Shown here: positions 9,421-21,400 of the stretch, one piece after another
How positions within the stretch are numbered: the first letter of the stretch is position 1
Layout of the letters: each line of letters opens with the position of its first letter
Translations under genes and position numbers: made by a program
Assembly (NCBI RefSeq): GCF_051106095.1
Contig: NC_135793.1
Location: forward strand, 8,299,001 to 8,363,000
Direction: 5' to 3'
DNA: 64,000 nt
Source: Pogona vitticeps
Lineage: Eukaryota; Chordata; Lepidosauria; Squamata; Agamidae
The notes under the pieces: model-generated
Database searches by the model: none
What the model was told of the DNA's origin: nothing
Seen by the model: the letters and a program-made list of their open reading frames with translations, nothing else

Positions 9421-11470
9421 TGTGTGTTTGCACCTATACGTAGTTCAGGGCACAGAAACATTGTAGAGAATTCCTGCTCCTGGACTGGAGGAAAGCAGGG
9501 AGAGCCACCATGTTGGCACATTCAGAGAGGCACCTGTGGTTTGCTGCTTCTCCCTCTCAGTGTTGCTTCTGTCCAACACTGCAGGGCTCTTAAGCCTCTT
9601 TCACGTCGGAAACAGGCACGCGGAGGAGAGAAACTGGGTTTTGTAGAGGGAAACAAGGCTGTTGGGAGCAGAAGAGAGCCCCTTTCCTTTGTGCCTGTGG
9701 CTTATCCACCCCATTTGCCCCCATCAGCTTTAGTGAGAGCAGGGGGGATTCAGGGTGAGTGTCCGCAATTCTAATTTATTCTTCTGTTTAATTTACAGGA
9801 TTTGCTGGTGGTTGAGGTGCCAGAGAGCAGCAGGAGCAGCCTGGATATCATCCTGGCTGACCTTCCCTCTGGTTTGGAAAGGTCCTCGTTTCCAAGTTCA
9901 GGGGAACAGGCAGAGATGCCCTGGTTTGGCCCATGCACCGGGCAAACTGCCCCCCCCCACCGACTTCCCCTTAACATTAAAGCTAGGGTAGCAATAGGGA
10001 TTGTCAGGAAAATGTAGGGCTGTAGTAATGCTTTCTGTAGGCTGGTTCCTGTTGAACAAAGAATGGGAGGTACTGGTTCACTTCCTGATCTACTTCCAGC
10101 TTTTTGGGGCAACAGCTGGAACCAGGATTCAGGAGTGATTGCTGGAGCCCAGGATTCATCCAGTGGGGCTCTTATGGCTTCAGTTTCTGACCTCTTGTTT
10201 CATCTTCTCACAGCATCTACAATGCTCTCAAAGAACCCAAGCCAGAGAACTTTAGGCATCTGTATATACTTTTTGGATATTGTGTATTTTACACAGAGAG
10301 TAGGTGGAGTGATGCAACACCCACCAATGCCTTTAAAGCTGACATAAGTTTACCAGCGTATTGATACTCCAGCCGTGGAAAAAAAATAATTTAAAAAATA
10401 GAGGGGCTTTTTAAAAAGTATTTATAGGATGTGTGCCATACCACTAAGGAATATATCGTAATGCCACCAGAACAAAAACAAACAAACCCAGAAGCCTCCC
10501 AGCGAGTGGGAATTGAATTTCAGTTATACTGCTGCTGGTAAAATGAACTGCTAGTAGCTATGAGTTGTGTGATTGCAAAATTAAGCTATGGTCTAACTTG
10601 GGCATAAGTAGGGAACAATTCCATTGTGTGATCACACCCTCTGTTTAGCCCAATCAAGATTTTTCACCCCTTTGAAAAGAAATAATTCTCAAGAACATTA
10701 AGTGGCTGATGGGTTGTCCCTTTGGGGAAGTTTCTTAACTATCTCAAACTTCTTAATGGTTTTGAGAAATTTATTTATTTATGTATTGAATTTATATCCC
10801 GCCCATCTAGTAAATGCTGATACATTAGCAATAATTAAGAAGAAATGCAAAACTTTCTCTCCTCTGCCCTCCAAAAGAGAGTCAAGCAGAAGTTTTCCGT
10901 TTTTTCAAGACTGTTAACATTGTCTCCAAAAGGGCAGCCTGTTTGCCACTTGGTTTGATCCCACTGACAACACACACTTCAGTTGAACCAAAATGGAGCA
11001 ACCCTACTGCACCTAAAAATGGTAGCCCCTGGCGGTCAGTCAGAAAGGTGTTGGCAGAAATGCTCTGGATTTGCACTGGCATTGGCGTTGTCCAGTTGCC
11101 AGCAAAAGGAATGAACCAGTGCAAACCTAACAGTGGGAGAAATGCCAGCTCTCTTGCGGGCTCTCTGTCCCTTTATTGCTTTCCCATTCTAATCCTGCCA
11201 TATCTGCAGTTTCCTTACTGGGATAAGGAGCCTCTTGAGGCAGCAGGAGATTTTCCCAGCAGCAGGGAAAGGAACACAGCAACACAGCCCCAACCAAATC
11301 CTCCTTTCCTTACAGCTGCCTTGAAATGAAATGTAAAGAAACAAGATATGACCACTGGAAAAAATAATGGTCTTTCTGGACTACAACGCCCAAAAGCTCC
11401 CACCCAGCATGGCTGTGGATATATTCTGGGTGCTGTAATCAAAACCAAATATATTCTAAGCTTTGAGTTC
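9421..11470. other. PIN4-ENOX2 intergenic; no firm gene
   Basis: No conserved exon was recognised. A short L2-like tail fragment (TTTATTTATTTATGTATTG) lies at about 10770-10815. A minus-strand open stretch at 10882-11124 is discussed under findings. An MITE-like remnant (CTGGACTACAACGCCCAAAA) lies near 11380. Confidence 0.4.
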
Positions 11471-11478
11471 CCTACTAT

Positions 11479-11846
11479 TTTATTTATTCTGACGGTTACA
11501 ATCGTCTGCCAGGACCACAGCTTCCGCATGTCAAGATGTAGAGGCAGGAATCCCATCTTTATGCAAATCAATAAAGGCGCCAAAGGTGCTCAAAGAAGTC
11601 CGGCACAGGTCTCCACAGAAAGTAGTCACGGCCAACTCTCAGAAACAGACCGCCATAATATGGCTGATCCTCCCTAACTGGAGGTGAAGGATTCAGGAAA
11701 CAGAGCAATCGCCGCATTGGCATGAAATATCAGATATTAATACTTTTGACATGGAAAAGTCAAGGTCCCTCTGGTATACACTCACCCAAGAAACCAATTC
11801 CGCTGCGAAGACCTTAGTTTCTACTTGTAAACATGTCTCTTTTATT
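11479..11846 (-). other. ENOX2: Candidate ENOX2 poly(A) signals
   Basis: AATAAA on the minus strand occurs at 11841-11846, about 510 nt past the ENOX2 stop, and twice in overlap at 11479-11488, about 870 nt past it. Either could end the transcript. Sequence alone does not choose. Confidence 0.4.
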
Positions 11847-12352
11847 ATCAAGTAATGCTTGGAGTTTTAAAAAAGTGTCATCCGGTTGCTCAATATCCTA
11901 TTTTAGCACTGCTCTCAAAAAGTCAAATCATTCTGAGGACAAACAGAGACTTCAGAATGGCATGTACAAACAAGCTATGAAAACGTGTTCTGTTGTTTTG
12001 TTTTTGTGTGTGTTTTTTTAAGCCAACAGTATTTGTAAAAAGTATCAAAGATCCAAATAACAGTGTTTGGACTGATCCCAGAATGAACCGTTGCAAATGG
12101 GCTCAGTTTGTTATGGACAAACAATCTCAAAAGAGAAACAAACAAAAGACAACTGGAATATTTGCACAGCCCTTAAGAATTGGCCCCAAGTTTTCCTGGT
12201 GCTGTTCAAGGACTGCAAAGCAAGCAGCCGCTGTGGCAGCAAAGAACCCAGATCTGTGCAACATGCGGGCTCTTCATTTCCCCACCCCACCCAGCAACCT
12301 GCACATCTTGGGGAATGGCAGGCGTCCCAAAAGTCCTAACTTGGCTTTGAGG

Positions 12353-12487
12353 TCATGTCGTCATCTTCAGCCCCTCAAAGCCACAGAACTTCCACCTTTT
12401 TTCTAGGCTTGCGCCAACTCCACTCAGCTCCTGCTTGAAGGTGTGCTGGAGCCGCGTCATGAGAGCTTCCACTTCACTAGCGCAAAT
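12353..12487 (-). CDS. ENOX2: ENOX2 last coding exon
   Basis: It encodes ICASEVEALMTRLQHTFKQE to GFEGLKMTT and the TGA stop. The GVGASLEKRWKFCGFE block, proposed as an adenine-nucleotide site in human ENOX2, is intact. Human CTSDVEC is CASEVEA here, so the second cysteine is absent. Confidence 0.95.
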   Translation of the reverse strand: MCASEVEALMTRLQHTFKQELSGVGASLEKRWKFCGFEGLKMTT

Positions 12488-15400
12488 CTACAAAAGAGAA
12501 GCAAGGCCCATCACAGCAAACAGCATTGCTCAAAATAAAAGGGATTGAACCTGCCATCTTTCTAAAAAGGTTCTATGTTAGACACCTTGTGTGATGCTAA
12601 GAATTCCAGGCTCCAAACACACACACAACCACCAGCCAGTCATGGCTAGTTTGAATGACAATACTGTAGATTCCTGGACTCTCTTAGCAACATATAACAG
12701 TCCTATACAGTACTTTGTCAGTCATTTATTCTAGCTCACTATACGCTGTCTCCTTGTCACTTTCTTCCCTTCTGTCCATTACCAGCTGCTCTTCTGGTGG
12801 ACAGTGGAACTGAGGGAGGACAGGATCGTATGCAGGCAGGGCTCTCACCAAAACTCATTTGTGTGTTACAGAGACTACAAATAAGAAACGTAGCATGTGA
12901 CTAGACAGTTAAGCTATCCCAGGCTTGATCAGGCCAAATGGAGTCTGTTATTCCCCCCCCCCCAGGGAGCAGGAGAATTCTTTTCATTTATATCACTTCA
13001 TTGTCTTGCTATTCAAGTGATATAGCACTGAACTGTTGGGTGAAACAGGGCTGCTTTGATTCATTATTGGTGATCACACATGCTAGAAACCAAAGGAAAA
13101 CAGAGCAATTCCCACCCACACTTTAAAGTAGCTCCTGCCAGCGATCCAAAAGAGGTAGGTAGAGGCGGGCTGGTTCACTACCGCCCACATCTCCTGTGGC
13201 CACCAGGAAATGGAGTGGACCAGCCTGTTCCCAAAGTGGTCCAAAGGCAAGAGCCATCCCTTCCTCCTTGCTCCCCACAATATATCATGGAAAAGGGAGG
13301 TGGACCCGTCGACCCTTGGAAAGTCAGGTGAGGCACCTTGACTGCCTCTAGTTTGAGGTGCCTTTAAAGGTGCCACAGAGGGTCTGGAGCGCACCCTTAA
13401 ATCTGCCCAACAGATGGCGGTGCCAGCACTTACCTTACTATCAAGGCGCTGGAGGTAGGAACAGATATATTCAATGCTTGCTCCAAACGGGTGGACGTGC
13501 AGAAAGGTGGAGATTATCCCTAGAGAAATGTTTCCAGAGTTACTTCCAGAACTCAGAGGTCAGCAGAGCACAAACTCATCTCTGACAAGGCACTGCTTTT
13601 AAACCCCTGGGGAGGAACCTCAGAACGCCCACACAACAGAGTATAAGCACATCGGAGGGGGTTCCCTCAGGAGGCTCCAACCACTGCTCATCCACATCAA
13701 GACCACTTGCTGTTCTTATTAGGTGCCTTCAAGCTGCTTCGGACTTATGGCAGCCCTAAGAGTGAGTGACCTCCAAAAAAAACCCTGTCAGCAGCAGCAA
13801 CTCTGCTTCTAGAACTGTGAGAAAGGCTGGCTGGCAGGTTTTTTCCACAGCCTAGTATGTTCCAGTGGGACTCAACCTGGGTGAAGCTGTGCCTTTGGAG
13901 CAGAAGCCACAGATGCTAACACCTGCTTTTGCTTCAGGACCATGTCATTGTTTCTACTAAACGGAATGGCTTTTCTTTGGATAGTACCTTCCGTCTTTTG
14001 AAGAAAAAGGCCAATTTGCTTTCCAAGAATGTTTGGAATTAGTCTTGTAAATAACTATCCAGAAATTATGACCCTGCCAAAAATTGCACTAGGCCTCTGA
14101 GGGGGAAGCAAATGGAGAGTTTCAGTTTAATGTTTGGCTTTAGGGCTTGGTTTTTAGGTGCTGAGGAGAGATGGGTTTGGCTTATTCACTTCTAGGTTTG
14201 TAGGCTAGTGCTCAAATACGAGGAAGCTTTAAATATAAAAATAAATGAGACTGTGTACAGTACATTTCAAAACGTATTCAGGAGGTCTTGTCATCTTCAG
14301 TCTATAAAGCTGATGCCTTTTCACTTTATGTCCACATAGCTAGGTGGCAATCCATGCTTTGCACAAAAGTGAGCTCGGGTTCAGATGAGGGATAATCTGT
14401 ATTTCTCACAAAAGCGGTCCCAGGTTCAACCCTTGGGTTCAGCTTCGACAAATATTTGGGGAAAAACCACATCTCATACCCTGGAAGGCCACTGCCAGTC
14501 ATAGTACCTCAACATGGCTGCCTGGAGGCAATTTCATGTTTTCATGGCTTTTCTAGCAAGGTCCACAGTTCAGTGGTGGAGCAAATCTTTTGCATGCAGA
14601 AGACCCCAGGTTCATTTTCCAGGATCTCCAACCACAACTGAGAAAGACCCTGTCTGAAATCAAGGAAGGCTTCTGAAGCTAGAAAGAACAAGATAGGCCA
14701 GTTTCCCCTCCTGAAGTTTGGCAGGTCTTACCCATATTGCTGCATAGTCTCTTTACCTACTAATAATGCTTCCCTTTCCGACTTGATGGGGTTGGTGCTA
14801 AATCCTTTTTCAAGCACGCTGTCCTTCTCCTGGCTCACTGAGCACATCGGCGACAAAGTGTTAGTCTGAAGATAATTATGGACAATTAATTTCTCACACA
14901 TAACTTCTGTCGCAGCCACCTGCCAATTAACACATCCACTGCTTCTTATACAATGCAAAAATAAGTATCTGGTAACAGACAATTAACTGTTAAAAACTAC
15001 AGGATGAACACAGTGCAGGTAAGGAAGGGGAGATGAGAAATATCTCAGATCTCATTCCCAAGTAAAACAACAGACTCTGACTGCCACCCTCCCTAATATT
15101 AACTTGCTTACACTTCACAATGGCTACTAAATCCGACTGCTCGTCCCAACCAAAGTAGATCCATGGAAATAATCCCCAGTGTTATATCAGCATTGATATA
15201 AACACAATTCATTCAATGGATCAAATCTAGATGGGCATATCAGTTGGATTTCAGCCTACAAATTTTTCACACATTTCATGGAAAACAAAAGGATATATCT
15301 ATTTGTCCAACAATAAGTCACATCTCTGTTAACAACAGAAAGCCAAAATCAGCAACCGAAGGCCAGGGCTGAGTAATGGGTGCATTTTTCTCCACAACGT

Positions 15401-18400
15401 GTCATTAATGAGTAGAAATCATTATCATAAGCCTCTAGAGCAGTGGTTCCCAGTCGTGGGTCCCCAGGTGTTTAGGTGACTAAAACCGACAAAAGTATTA
15501 CCACCTGTGCTGGCCAGGATTTCTGGGAGTCTTAGTCCAAGCACCCCCAGACATCCTAGAGGCATTCTGAATACAAAATGCTGGACTGGGCAGACGTAGG
15601 CGCAACCCAGCAAAATACTTATGTTCGATTCCTAAGCAGCAACGAACAAAAACATAGCTAAATATAAACTGCCCCTTCACTCAATTTCAATTTTTTTCTG
15701 GTCCTAATAGATCTGATAAGAATAAGGGTGAAAACTGATTACGTTTGAGATATGTAGTGATCACAAACCAATATGTTGTCATCATAGTGACTGGAACTGT
15801 GTGTCACCAAATAAAGGAACTCCACGTTTCCATTGAAGAAGTAGAAAAGGCACAAGCCTGACAAGACAAAGCTATGGCCATGATTCTTGATTGAACCTCA
15901 AGTCTAGGGCTTTTGGCAAAGTAAAGGAAACATGGCCTGCTGCAAAGTAAAGAGTCTGGGCTAATATATAAATTCACTAGGCTAGAACTTCAGCTTATAA
16001 AGGCTGTACAAAAACCTTATCATTCAAAAGCATTCAGAGAGAAATCCATATACTCACATGGTCTTGTTGATCAGCAGAGTCTTTCCTCCACTCTGGAGCA
16101 GCTGTTACTTCTTGCTATATTCAATTGGAGAAAGGAAAATTCATCATCTCAAGCAATATACCACTCTTGGTATCAGGCGGAAACAGCCCATAATACTTCA
16201 TTGGCTATGGCTTAGCAACAAATTGTGCTCCCCATCCAATCTAAGTCAATGTGCACAGTATTCTAGTTTGGCCAAATTCTTTTAGCACATCTGGCAAAAA
16301 AAAAAATCATGAATATATTCCTCCTAGTTAAGTGCTTCTTCAAGTCCTTCCTTGGACACAAGGACGCTAGTTTCAGAAACTTCAATTCATCCATTTGCTT
16401 TCTTCTTGGTGGATGTGTACAAAATCGTGTTCTTTGATATACTGAGGGACAGCAGTGTGCTTTTCCCCATCTATCTGCTGTTGTTTTTCAACTGCAGTGG
16501 CAGACACAAATACTTTCCCCCAGCCTCTTGAAAGGAATGTTGTCAAGCCAACATTCTACATAGCACTTAAGAGAAAAGCCCACCTTGTGTACACAAGCGC
16601 CCAGGTAACTATTATGGAAGAAGTGTCTCAGAAAAACTCCTACCTTTTCTTTTAGGCTTTCCAGCAATTTGTTTAGCTGGGCTTTTTCTTCCTTTATCTT
16701 TTCTAGCTCAGCCTCTCTTCTTTCATATTCATCTTGTAGTTTTTGGAGATTCTGGAAAACAGGAGCAGCAACACTCCATTTTATTTAGTTCAATTATAAC
16801 CCTTTTAACCCGAGATAGAAAACGAGGAAGTTACAAAAGACCAAGGTGCATACACCCAAACTGTGTGTTCCCCAAGGCCTCAACTTCTTCACAAGGGTTA
16901 TTATAATTCATGGGCTACTCTCTGCAGATGTCAGACATGTCAGTCTTCAAGCGATCACAGTGTTGCAAGTTTTACTCCAGCAGCTATCCCTGTAGGATGG
17001 TTTGTCTAGTACACAATGATCTAAAAAGTACTTTGGACCTGTACTACACATTATGACATTAAAACTTACAATACTTGAACACTATCAAATAGTATTAGTA
17101 AAACTCAATTAAAACCAACTTGAAAGTACATCCATATGTAACGTAGCTATATGTTAAAAGTCCATTCATCAGCAACAAGTCAATTGTTAAGGGCCTGTCT
17201 CAATAAGAGATTTCTTATCTGGTAAGGTAAGGGATTGGCTTCCCTTGAAAGAGAGGTCCATGACATTGCATCAACTACCAAGAAGGTTCTTGTATCTATT
17301 CTATAATCTTTAGACCCAGACCTTTACAAGCATGGAGCAGATGCTCATCTATTTCTGCGTGTATCACTTTGTTTCTTAAAGATTATTGGTGAAGAGGATG
17401 TGCTGGAAATTGACCTGAAGATCATTTTCTCGAAGAGTAAAGCATCTACAATTGTGACCTCAAGGGAGCACCTGCCCTCCCTCTTGCATGCATTGTATTG
17501 AAAGATTTGAATAACGTTCCTGAAAGAGCTTTTTTAAAAACGTAACATTTCATGTATTCTTTAGTGATACAGATATCACTGGGCAGACCCAAACTCCTCC
17601 AGGTCCACATGATTAGATCATTTTAAATTCAGAGCTGGGGATTTCTGTGAGTCCCGGTGGCAAATTTCTGTCCCCTTTGGTCCTCCAGGAACTTATCAGG
17701 TTGCCAAAAATGCAAGAGACAAAAAGCAAAAGACAATAACAGAGAAAAAAACGAACCAAAATTCCACGAAAATCCAAAACTGGATATTCAATCTCCATCT
17801 TCACTTTTGAAAAACAAAACAGCAACACATTTACTGTTGTCAAATGGTACAGTGGGTAACTGCAATCTTTCTGAAAGGTGAATGACCACTCTTGGAGGGT
17901 TCAAGGAGTGGCTAGTCACTTTTCCTCCCTCAAGAAAACAGGGACTGCAGAGTGAGGGTTGCAAATGGTCCTAGGACCCTTTATCAAACTGTGGCAGCAG
18001 TTTGTCTGTTGATAAACTGCAGCCACACAGCTGGAAGGAAAGATAAGAGACTCATTGGGTGCTATACTTTCAAGTGGCTTCAGACAGAGTAAAGCTCCCT
18101 GACTTCTGAGTATTTCCAGAGTCACGACATCCTCACTCTAGGAGCAGAACTTTCATATGTTACAATTCTGGGAAATGACTTCCGGTATCTGGAAACTTCC
18201 CAGTGGCATTACTTTTTCACCTTTTGCTACAAAAGAAGGACTTAAAGACAGGACGCTCTTTTTGTACAGTCTAAGAATTTCAGTGATGATTTCCTTTCAC
18301 GGGAAAAAGGGAACGCTTTACCTGCTGCATGCCTTGCAAAGCCTGCTGGAGGATCACCAATTGCTGGTCCTTCCTTACGTCTTCATCTTGGCCCATTTTG

Positions 18401-21400
18401 CCCTGCTCCTGCTTTAAAAGCTCCACCTCATTCCTGTAGGCGTCTAGCTGACACCGTAAGCTCTCGTTTTCCTCTTTCAGAGCTTCTGTCTGTAATACTA
18501 GTGCTTGGGGGTGTGGGAAGAGAGAGGAGAGAAAGAAATGGAACCACTGATTGTCTTGCGTCAATTTTTTTACATTTAGACTGTCAAGCTGTTTGGGGTG
18601 ACAAATACTACATTTCCCTGGCTAGCATGGCCCCTAGAAGATTTCGTCCAAAAAGTAACTCTTGCAGGCTCCCTCCCTTTGTAAAAGGGGTACTTATTTT
18701 CTAGAATGTCTCCTTTTAACTAAACACTTGAATTATTTCTTGGATATCTTTGTGTTATTATATGTGCCTCGTGTTTTACTTCTTTATTTCTTTGATTTTC
18801 ATCCTCTCTTTCCGCTAAACAGGGATCAAGACAGCTAACAATACAGAGAAAAGAACAAAATAATAATTTAAACATCACAAGACATATCCAATAAAAAATT
18901 AATCCCATAAAACAAAGCAGTAAGAGCATCCATCAGATTAAGGATGCAACTACACTAGAAAGTACAATTCAGTTTTGCTGCGATTTGATCTGTAGTCATA
19001 TTATATTTGAAATCGCTGTCAGTGTTCATATAGGGGCTGTGCGTTGATTCAGTTCATCCTTCATACTGGATGTTTTTGGCATTCCAGCCCAAAGCCTCAC
19101 CTTCTTTCTTTCCTTCCTTCCTCTGGTCCTGCCTCTGCCAATCCCTTTATGGGGTGTACATAATAATTAGGACCTGGCAATAACAGGACTAGTTCTGGTT
19201 TGAAATAGTAGAAGCAACCCCCACTCCACCCCATGGCAGAGAGAAAAAAGTCACTTTGGGTGCAAAAAACAGGCTGGACCAATTTGACCCAGTTGTTCCA
19301 TAATGTGACCAGTACAATTACTTCAAATCCATCCATTTTATAAGTGAAGCAAATTGCCCAGTTGTTCTGGGTTTTTCAGGCTCTTTGGCCATGTTCTGAA
19401 CACGGCCAAAGAGCCCGAAAAACCCAGAACAACCATTAGATCCCGGCCGTGAAAGCCTTTGCAAATAAATTGCCCAGTGTTTGAGCATGGAGTTGGAGCC
19501 TTAAACATTCTATAACTCAGTGGCCGAGCTCATATTCCGTATGCAGAGAGTTGCAGATTCAGTCCCTGGTATTTCTGGGCAAGGTTAGGAAATAGCCTCC
19601 CCTGAAAACCCAGTTGCTGCCTGTCAGTGGAAACAGTCCTGGGCTGGATGGACCAACGGTTAGGCTCAGCATAAGGCAGTTTCTCAGACCTCTACATGTC
19701 AACTTCATGAGCAAATTAGCTTAGAGGTCCAAAGCCTGCTTGAATAAAATTCCCTTTGCTTGCTGGAAAAAGAACAGCAGCCACGGAGCGAGCCTGGATT
19801 CCCTTTCTTTATCCTTATGGCACACCTATCAATTGGATAAAAGGGAGCTGCAGGGTCCAAGCCCATAAAATACCAATGCAAGAATGGGTGACACTTTTAC
19901 AGACCACTCAAAATCGACATACAATATGTGAACAGCTTTCGTGGATAAAAGCTCCACTTCACTGGGCTTGTCCTGTAAACTGGACAGCTAAGACTCATCT
20001 GTGTAGGCGTGCGAACACACATGCCTTGGGGCACTGGAACCTCAACCACACTCAACTGCTGTCCACCAGAAGAACAAAGCATTTCCTACTAGCTCCATCA
20101 CCTGCAGTGATTTGTGCCAGTGGATAGCTTCTGTGTAGTGCTCCCAGTGTGTTTTAGACTGTCCCCAGGGGGTTGTACTGTAGTGCAGTCTTCCCCAACC
20201 TTGGGCCTCCAGATGTTCTTGGACTACAAGTCCCAGAAGCCTTCACCACCACTGCTGGCCAGGATTTCTGGGAGTTGAAGTCCAAGAACATCTGGAGGCC
20301 CAAGGTTGGGGACCACTGCTGTAGTGAGTCATGACAGCTAGCTTTACCCTCCACACAGTTGGAATTTTGGGGCTGTCTCTGGTTGGTTGCAGGGATGTTA
20401 GTAAGTCCTTGGGACCAAGTCCCAAGACAGAGACTCAAGTCCCGAGTCCCAAGCCTCAAGTCTGAGTCTCAGAGTCTTCCGCCCTGCCCCTCCAAGGCCT
20501 GGACTTGGGACTCAGACGGCGCATGTGCTAGCCAGTGGACAGGGACTCAATAACGTGACTCTGATAAATGGGTCTGAGTCGTGAGTCCAGGCCCAAATCC
20601 CACCCCCCAGAAGCCCCCAAGCCGATGCCGAGTCAAGTTGCTGGTGTCTCTTGAGTCAAACGCAAGAGTTGTGACTGGCAACTCACAAGTTCCCATCCCT
20701 GGTTGGTTAGTTGTTCCCCTGGGGCTACATTTTGTTTTGTTTTTGTTCAATCAGAACACCCGAGCCCGATTTTTGTTTGCCCCTTATCTTGGAATTCGTG
20801 GCTGCCTTTTCCACCTTGCCCCAGTTCCTCTGGCTGACGCTTCTGTATCTTACCCGACTCTTCTGTTTCTTTGGTCTCTGGTGGCTCTATGTCTTCGTCG
20901 GACATTTCCATTTCCTCCTCTCGTCGAATGCCCATCAGCTCGTCATTGTGTATGTTACGAATTTCCTACAATTTAAAGAGTGTTTTTGAAAAGAGATGCT
21001 ACTTTTTGCCTCTGAGTGCTAAGAAAAAGAGGAGAAACAAATTTAGAGGGGAAGAGGACCCATGAGGGCATTAGACATAACTGTCCAGAACATTACACTA
21101 TCAGGTAAGTTACCAATTTGCAGAACCAATGTGTTATTTATTTACAGGTGTGGAACATTTTTTAGGACTGGATTCTTTATACACAGAGAGAGTTGTTGTT
21201 ATGTGCTGTCAAGTCAGCACTGACTTATAGTGACCCTAACAGGGCTTTCAAGGTGAGAAATTTAAGGAGTGGATTTACCAGTTCCACACTCCCAGCCAGG
21301 GAATTGAACCCAGGTTTCCAGAGTCCTAATCCATAACTTGGGGAAACCCAAGAAAAACAGAGAAAGACATTGTAAGTCATAGGGCACTTCCAATATGCTT

